Origin: Bacteroidota bacterium
GTDB lineage: Bacteria > Bacteroidota > Bacteroidia > Flavobacteriales > Weeksellaceae
NCBI GenBank assembly: GCA_018902795.1
Contig: JAHIQD010000002.1
Coordinates: 124,001-188,000, forward strand
Direction of reading: 5' to 3'
DNA: 64,000 nucleotides
The stretch's first letter is position 1. Every line of letters begins with the position of its first letter. The translations under genes were made by a program, and so were the position numbers. The notes beneath the pieces were generated by a model that made no database searches, was not told where the DNA came from, and was given only the letters and a program-made list of their open reading frames with translations. Positions 58,775 to 64,000 of this stretch are shown here, one piece after another.

Positions 58775-60244
58775 ATGAATGCAACGATGATTCAGTTTTT
58801 CCACTGGTATTCTGACGGAAACGGGCAGTTATTTACTCAGGCAAAAGATTGCGCAAAGTATTTAAAGGAACTGGGCATTACTGCGGTATGGTTTCCGCCG
58901 GCTTATAAAGGTGCGGGTGGCGGCTATTCCGTCGGGTACGATCCTTATGATCTTTTTGATCTTGGTGAATTTGACCAGAAAGGAACCGTCCCAACCAAAT
59001 ATGGAACGAAAGCCCAATATCTGGAAGCATGCAAAACCTTAAAGAAAAACGGCATCTCCGTCATCGCTGATATTGTACTGAATCACAAAGCTGGAGGTGA
59101 TGAAAAAGAAAAATTCCATGCCGTAAAAGTAGATCCTGAAAACCGACAGCAGAATATTTCAGAACCTTTCGAAATTGAGAGTTATACGAAGTTCACTTTC
59201 CCGGGAAGAGGTAAAAAATATTCAGATTTTGAGTGGAATTTTCAGTGTTTCTCCGGTGTCGATTTTGCAGAAGGTCAGGAAGGGATTTTCCAGGTCATCC
59301 ACGACCACGGCGACGGTTGGGAGGAAATGATTGATGACGAAAAAGGAAATTACGACTATCTGATGTACAACGATATTGAACAGCGCAACCCTTTCGTCCG
59401 CGAAGAACTGAACCACTGGGGAAAATGGTACCACGACCAAATTCATTTCGACGGCGTGCGCCTGGATGCGGTAAAACACCAGTCTCCTCAGTTTTATCAG
59501 GAATGGCTTCAGCTGCTGCGCTCCAATACCGGAAAAAACATTTTCGCGGTCGGAGAATACTGGGCGCCCGGCCAACTGGATCTACTACAGAAATACATTG
59601 AAGCAACCGAAGGAAGCATGAGCCTCTTTGATTCTTCACTTCAGCAGAATTTCCATACTGCCTCACTCGCGGGGGAAAATTATGATCTGCGCACGGTCTT
59701 TGACGGTACGTTAACACTTGCCGATCCCATACACTCTGTTACAGTCGTTGATAATCATGACACCCAGCCGCTGCAGGATCTGGAAGCTCCCGTAGAGCAG
59801 TGGTTTAAACCCATTGCCTATGCCCTGATTCTGTTGCGGGAAAACGGCTACCCCTGTATTTTTTATCCCGACCTGTTCGGCGCGACCTATACCGACAAGG
59901 ACAAAGAAGGAAATGATCAGGAAATATTTTTAAATAAAGTCGAAAAAATCGAAGAACTTTTGAAAGCAAGACAGTATTTCGCTTACGGACTGCAGCGCGA
60001 TTATTTTGAAGATGCCAACTGCCTGGGCTGGGTCCGCGAAGGAGACGGCGAACATAAAGGCTGTGCAGTTGTTTTAAGCAATAAAGATTCCTATGAAAAA
60101 CCCATGGAAATAGGTATACAGTACGCCGGACAAAATTTCTATGATTATCTGGGGTGGTTCGATACTCAGGTAACGGTGGATGAAAACGGCTGGGGAAACT
60201 TTCCGGTTCCTGCAGGAAACGTGAGTGTTTGGGTACCGGTATAA
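58775..60244 (+). CDS. Cytoplasmic alpha-amylase (GH13_5)
   Basis: 489 residues, no signal peptide. The four GH13 regions are: I, ADIVLNHKAGG (about 99-109); II, GVRLDAVKHQS with the nucleophile Asp (about 226-236); III, FAVGEYWAPG with the acid/base Glu (about 258-267); IV, TVVDNHDTQP (about 323-332). The layout and MIQFFHWYSDGNG start are those of liquefying/AmyS-like cytoplasmic amylases, which cleave alpha-1,4-glucans or maltodextrins inside the cell. It is monocistronic, and no maltose transport genes are near, so it probably works on stored or imported glucan. Confidence 0.94.
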   Translation: MNATMIQFFHWYSDGNGQLFTQAKDCAKYLKELGITAVWFPPAYKGAGGGYSVGYDPYDLFDLGEFDQKGTVPTKYGTKAQYLEACKTLKKNGISVIADIVLNHKAGGDEKEKFHAVKVDPENRQQNISEPFEIESYTKFTFPGRGKKYSDFEWNFQCFSGVDFAEGQEGIFQVIHDHGDGWEEMIDDEKGNYDYLMYNDIEQRNPFVREELNHWGKWYHDQIHFDGVRLDAVKHQSPQFYQEWLQLLRSNTGKNIFAVGEYWAPGQLDLLQKYIEATEGSMSLFDSSLQQNFHTASLAGENYDLRTVFDGTLTLADPIHSVTVVDNHDTQPLQDLEAPVEQWFKPIAYALILLRENGYPCIFYPDLFGATYTDKDKEGNDQEIFLNKVEKIEELLKARQYFAYGLQRDYFEDANCLGWVREGDGEHKGCAVVLSNKDSYEKPMEIGIQYAGQNFYDYLGWFDTQVTVDENGWGNFPVPAGNVSVWVPV

Positions 60245-60348
60245 TTTGAAACGAATTATAAAAACTCCGTCAGAAAGAGCTTCCCGATGGGCGAAAAAAA
60301 TATAGTAAAATATCTTTCTATTTTTTAACTAAATAAAATATGTTTTAC

Positions 60349-60356
60349 TACTTTTG
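60349..60356 (+). promoter_or_regulatory. -7 promoter element of the radical SAM/DUF4130 operon
   Basis: TACTTTTG fits TAnnTTTG, 23 nt before the ATG at 60380; predicted leader about 17 nt. Confidence 0.5.
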
Positions 60357-60379
60357 TTCTTTCAATTTAACATAATAAG

Positions 60380-61636
60380 ATGAATTTCGAACGCATTCAG
60401 GAAAAACTGGAAATCCTTGCAGACGCTGCAAAGTACGATGTATCATGCTCTTCCAGTGGCGGAAACCGGAAAAGCAAAGGCGGACTTGGTAACAGTCATG
60501 CTTCCGGGATCTGTCATACCTATACCGAAGACGGAAGGTGCGTTTCGCTGCTCAAAATACTGTTGACCAACCACTGCATCTACGATTGTGCCTACTGTGT
60601 TTCGCGCAAAAGTAACGATGTAAAACGCGCCGCCTTTACCGTAGAGGAAGTAGTGGATCTTACCATCAATTTTTACCGCCGCAATTATATTGAAGGTCTG
60701 TTCTTAAGTTCCGGAATTTTTAAAGACTCCGACACCACGATGGAAAGACTGGTTCGGGTTGCAAAAAAACTCAGGCTTGAGCATAATTTCAACGGTTATA
60801 TTCATTTGAAATCCATTCCCGGCGCAAGTGACGAACTGATGAAAGAAGCCGGACTTTACGCGGACCGGCTTTCCGTGAATATTGAAATTCCGACCGAAAA
60901 AGGACTGAAATTACTGGCTCCCGACAAATCCCATTCAGAAATGATCAAGCCGATGAGTTTTGTGAAAAACGAGCTCATCCTTTATAAAGAAGAAAAGAAA
61001 ATCTTCAGAAAAGTACCGAAGTTCGCTCCCGCAGGACAGTCTACCCAAATGATTGTTGGCGCTACGGACGAAACCGATTTGAAAATCATTAAAGTTGCCG
61101 ATCATTTTTATCAGAATTTTAATCTGAAACGCGTGTATTATTCAGGTTATGTTCCTGTGCTGGAGGACAGCCGCCTTCCTTCGATTCATTCACAGGTTCC
61201 GATGCAGCGCGAAAACCGTTTGTATCAGGCGGACTGGCTTATGAGATTTTACGGATTTGAGGCTCATGAAATTCTGGAACCTTCCAATCCTTTTCTTGAT
61301 CTTGAAATCGATCCCAAATTAGCGTGGGCACTGCGTCACCGGGAACAGTTTCCGGTAAATATCAATTTTGCATCCAAAGAAATGATACTCAGAATTCCCG
61401 GAATCGGAACGAAGTCTGTCGGAAAAATATTAATGGCGAGAAGATTTCAGAAACTGACGCTCGAACATTTAAAGAAAATGGGCGTTGCGGTGAACCGCGC
61501 AAAATATTTTGTCGAATTTGAAAACAATAATATTTTCAATAAGCTGATCGACGAGCAGAATTTCCGGAAGATTATCCTTGCCGGGATGAGTTCGAAATAC
61601 CAGAATCCTTTTTCACAGCAACTTTCGCTTTTCTAA
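60380..61636 (+). CDS. Putative DNA modification/repair radical SAM protein (TIGR03916)
   Basis: 418 residues. The radical SAM CxxxCxxC motif is in LTNHCIYDCAYCVSRKS (about 63-79). ILADAAKYDVSCSSSGGNRKSK at the N-terminus and YSGYVPVLEDSRLPSIHSQVPMQRENRLYQADWLMRFY are hallmarks of this subfamily. A helix-hairpin-helix DNA-binding motif (RIPGIGTKSVGKILMARRF) lies near 340-360. It is fused neither to nor overlapping with the next gene but directly abuts it (TAA-ATG), and the two gene families almost always occur together. The name is from family annotation; the reaction is not established. Fe-S cluster predicted. Confidence 0.9.
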   Translation: MNFERIQEKLEILADAAKYDVSCSSSGGNRKSKGGLGNSHASGICHTYTEDGRCVSLLKILLTNHCIYDCAYCVSRKSNDVKRAAFTVEEVVDLTINFYRRNYIEGLFLSSGIFKDSDTTMERLVRVAKKLRLEHNFNGYIHLKSIPGASDELMKEAGLYADRLSVNIEIPTEKGLKLLAPDKSHSEMIKPMSFVKNELILYKEEKKIFRKVPKFAPAGQSTQMIVGATDETDLKIIKVADHFYQNFNLKRVYYSGYVPVLEDSRLPSIHSQVPMQRENRLYQADWLMRFYGFEAHEILEPSNPFLDLEIDPKLAWALRHREQFPVNINFASKEMILRIPGIGTKSVGKILMARRFQKLTLEHLKKMGVAVNRAKYFVEFENNNIFNKLIDEQNFRKIILAGMSSKYQNPFSQQLSLF

Positions 61637-62401
61637 ATGACAACGCTTATTCATGACGGATCTTTTGAAGGTCTGCTGACCGCAGTTTTTGAGGTTTTCG
61701 AATACCGTTTTGAAACCGCCGAAATCATCAGCCGTGAAAATTATCATTCAGAAGACATATTTTCAACCGTGCATGATGTGATAACTTCCGCCGAAAAAGC
61801 AGACCGGGTGATTAAAAAGCTTGAAGGAACACTAGGTAAAAGTGCTGTGAAACAGTTTCTTCTGGCGTACCTTTCTGAAAGACCGGATTCGGGGAATTTA
61901 ATTCTTTCGGCAGTGAAGCAATCCATCAAAAATCCCAAAGAAAACATCCTTCACAACTTTGCAGATCCCGACATTATGGAAATTGCTAAAATCTGCAAAA
62001 GCATGGGCAGGGAAATCCACAGGCTGCACGCTTTCGTCCGTTTTGAAAAGCTGGAAGACGGTTTATTTTTTGCTAAAGTGGAACCCGATTTCAATGTACT
62101 TCCCGTCAGTTTTAAGTTTTTTAAAGACCGTTATGCCGATCAGAAGTGGATGATTTATGATTTGAAAAGAAAGTTCGGTATCATGTATGATTTGAAAACA
62201 ACCGAATTCTTTTACCCCGAAAAAGATCAGTTGAATCTTTTGAAAAACTCAGAAAACTTTCATCATGAAGAGGAAAAAAAATACCAGACACTTTGGCAAA
62301 GGTATTTTACCAAAACTAATATCACGGAAAGAAAAAACATGAAACTTCATATCCAGCATGTCCCGAAACGCTACTGGAAATATCTGACGGAAAAGTTTTA
62401 G
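61637..62401 (+). CDS. TIGR03915 putative DNA repair protein (DUF4130)
   Basis: 254 residues. The start ATG follows the stop of the radical SAM gene without a gap. DUF4130 core: LIHDGSFEGLLTAVFEVFEYRFE (4-26), HRLHAFVRFEKLEDGLFFAKVEPDFNVLPVSFKFFKDRYADQKWMIYDLKRKFGIMYD (about 132-190), which resembles the C-terminal domain of uracil-DNA glycosylase fusions, although I see no UDG active-site motifs here. It likely acts with the radical SAM partner on modified or damaged DNA. The exact substrate is unknown. End HVPKRYWKYLTEKF is family-typical. Confidence 0.9.
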   Translation: MTTLIHDGSFEGLLTAVFEVFEYRFETAEIISRENYHSEDIFSTVHDVITSAEKADRVIKKLEGTLGKSAVKQFLLAYLSERPDSGNLILSAVKQSIKNPKENILHNFADPDIMEIAKICKSMGREIHRLHAFVRFEKLEDGLFFAKVEPDFNVLPVSFKFFKDRYADQKWMIYDLKRKFGIMYDLKTTEFFYPEKDQLNLLKNSENFHHEEEKKYQTLWQRYFTKTNITERKNMKLHIQHVPKRYWKYLTEKF

Positions 62402-62551
62402 GAACGCGCCAACCGGAAACACAGATTTTTTAACTGAAACAACTGCCCATAGGCTCCGGTTTCCCGTGTGCTGTCTCAGGAAGTTAAAGAATATAATTTT
62501 TCAGCAACCGTATTTACATTTTACCTTAATTTTACTTTAAAATAAAAACCG

Positions 62552-64000
62552 ATGCTGGAAAACCTGGCTTTTTATCTTTTTCTCGTCATCATCATTGTTC
62601 TGCTGGTGATGCTTGCCAATAAAATAAAAGTGGCCTACCCTGTTTTGCTTGTTTTGGCAGGTCTTGCCATCAGTTTTACACCGGGGATTCCGTCCATCAT
62701 CATAAAACCTGAACTGATCTTTCTTCTTTTTCTTCCGCCGTTGCTTTACGAAGCAGCCTGGACGAGCTCCTGGAAAGAACTTTGGCGGTGGCGCAGAATT
62801 GTCTTCAGTTTTGCCTTTATTGTGGTTTTTTTTACCGCCATCTGCGTGGCATTTGCAACCAATTACCTTATTCCGGGCTTTTCACTGGCACTTGGGTTTC
62901 TTTTAGGAGGAATCGTTTCACCTCCCGATGCAGTGAGCGCCGGCGCGATCCTCAAATTTGTAAAAATTCCGAAACGTTTCCAGTCGATTCTCGAAGGTGA
63001 AAGTTTGCTGAATGACGCTTCCTCTCTGATTATTTTCCGGTTTGCACTGATCTCGGTGGCGACAGGGCAGTTTATTTGGTCCCACGCGGTTTTCAATTTC
63101 TTCTGGATGTGCATTGGAGGCGTCGGTATCGGACTTTTAATCGGGTACATCTTTATGAAAATGCATAAAATTCTGCCTACCGACGCCAATATGGATACGG
63201 TATTTACACTGGCAGCACCTTTTATCATGTACCTTGCCGCAGAGGAATTTCATGCTTCCGGTGTTTTGGCAGTAGTAAGCGGAGGACTTTTTATGTCCGT
63301 AAGAAGGCATCAGTTTCTTACCGGAACTTCCAGGCTTCAGGGGGTGAATGTTTGGGAAAGTTTCACTTTTTTACTCAACGGTTCCGTTTTTATGCTGATT
63401 GGTCTTGATCTGCCACAGATTGTCTCAGGGCTGGGAAACACGAGCATTTACGAAGCCTTCGGTTATGGGGTTTTAGTGACTGTTGTTCTGGTCATAATAA
63501 GATTTCTCGCAAGTTACGGCGCAGTAATGATCACTTTAATCATGCGCAATTTCATCACCGTGGCAGATACTGAGGCGCCAGGCTGGAAGGTTCCCCTCGT
63601 AATCGGATGGACCGGAATGCGGGGCGTTGTTTCACTGGCGGCGGCACTTTCAATCCCGGTAACTTTAGACGACGGCAGCCCTTTTCCGCAGAGGAACCTC
63701 ATTCTGTTTATCACCTTTGTGGTGATCCTCATCACCTTGGTTGTTCAGGGGCTCACGCTTCCGGCGTTGCTTAAAAAACTCAATCTTCAGGATACCGATT
63801 TCACAAAATCAGAAAAAGAAATTGATTATGAAATCCGGAATGCATTGGCGCAAATAGCCGTGAATAAACTGAAAACAGATTACCCCCAAAAACTCGAAAC
63901 CTTTCCGATCTTAAGAGAGCAGCTCCACATCTGGGAAAACCGCGTAAAAAGTTCGGAAATCATTCTTAATTATCCTGAATATCAAAAGATCTACGCCGAC
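62552..64000 (+). CDS. Na+/H+ antiporter of the CPA1 family, partial (3' end beyond window)
   Basis: 483 codons are open from the ATG at 62552 to the window edge. About 12 membrane helices. The CPA1 signatures are FLLGGIVSPPDAVSA (about 105-119, with the Asp of the ion-binding region), EGESLLNDASSLIIFRF (about 133-149), and WTGMRGVVSLAAALSIP (about 354-370). A cytoplasmic tail follows. It exchanges Na+ or K+ for H+ at the inner membrane. The spacer 62402-62551 has no promoter element I recognise. Subfamily NhaP/Nha1-type cannot be decided without the C-terminus. Confidence 0.92.
   Translation, partial: MLENLAFYLFLVIIIVLLVMLANKIKVAYPVLLVLAGLAISFTPGIPSIIIKPELIFLLFLPPLLYEAAWTSSWKELWRWRRIVFSFAFIVVFFTAICVAFATNYLIPGFSLALGFLLGGIVSPPDAVSAGAILKFVKIPKRFQSILEGESLLNDASSLIIFRFALISVATGQFIWSHAVFNFFWMCIGGVGIGLLIGYIFMKMHKILPTDANMDTVFTLAAPFIMYLAAEEFHASGVLAVVSGGLFMSVRRHQFLTGTSRLQGVNVWESFTFLLNGSVFMLIGLDLPQIVSGLGNTSIYEAFGYGVLVTVVLVIIRFLASYGAVMITLIMRNFITVADTEAPGWKVPLVIGWTGMRGVVSLAAALSIPVTLDDGSPFPQRNLILFITFVVILITLVVQGLTLPALLKKLNLQDTDFTKSEKEIDYEIRNALAQIAVNKLKTDYPQKLETFPILREQLHIWENRVKSSEIILNYPEYQKIYAD

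Overview
The window comes from a member of the Bacteroidota, class Flavobacteriia, most likely the Chryseobacterium/Kaistella/Epilithonimonas group. Evidence for this is the set of type IX secretion (T9SS) C-terminal sorting domains, promoters of the TTTG-N19-TAnnTTTG type, the absence of Shine-Dalgarno sequences, and families largely confined to Bacteroidota (DUF3822, DUF5777, DUF6370, AAA_14/DUF4143, TIGR03915/TIGR03916). Both window edges cut a gene: an EpsG-like polymerase at the left and a CPA1 Na+/H+ antiporter at the right.

Layout. 1-10.3 kb is a minus-strand capsule/O-polysaccharide operon. Its conserved promoter-proximal genes (export lipoprotein, Wzc-like tyrosine kinase, wecB, wecC) are followed by an AT-rich variable segment (flippase, acetyltransferase, GT14 and GT4 glycosyltransferases, polymerase). 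10.4-14.2 kb holds a large T9SS surface protein and a small PID-CTERM-like protein. 14.2-27 kb carries housekeeping genes (recX, glyA, a secreted M4 peptidase, Smr, rsmD, DUF3822, murI, TRIC channel, coaD) whose spacers are crowded with several families of short, often inverted repeats. Two four-helix-bundle (S23/IVP-type) genes sit in units bounded by such repeats. 27-31 kb contains ddl, lpxK, a purine nucleoside phosphorylase and a NYN/LOTUS protein.

31.3-31.5 kb holds a chimeric relic made of a decayed dinB piece, a tRNA-Leu piece and the last codons of a PNP gene. 31.5-35.4 kb is an envelope operon (DUF5777 beta-barrel, lipoprotein cytochrome c, YceI, ankyrin protein, DOMON-like T9SS protein) next to a Crp/Fnr regulator, with a CRP-like box at about -42 of the predicted operon promoter. 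35.5-38.1 kb has an AAA_14/DUF4143 ATPase preceded by four 22-bp tandem repeats, then dinB and tRNA-Leu(CAG). 38.5-45.7 kb is a single 2403-residue repeat adhesin with a gliding-motility-type C-terminus.

45.9-64 kb contains a zinc-ribbon protein, an M20 hydrolase with a perfect 16-bp palindrome upstream, a GAF protein convergent with an HD-PycTM protein, a metallophosphoesterase/outer-membrane-barrel fusion, a beta-propeller lipoprotein, a ClC channel, a cytoplasmic alpha-amylase, a radical SAM/DUF4130 DNA-repair pair, and the antiporter.

The most unusual items are the inverted-repeat-bounded four-helix-bundle units, the dinB/tRNA/PNP chimera, the 22-bp operator-like array before the ATPase, and the Crp-linked barrel/cytochrome/DOMON operon. 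All functional statements rest on reading the sequence and recalled family knowledge; no database search was run.
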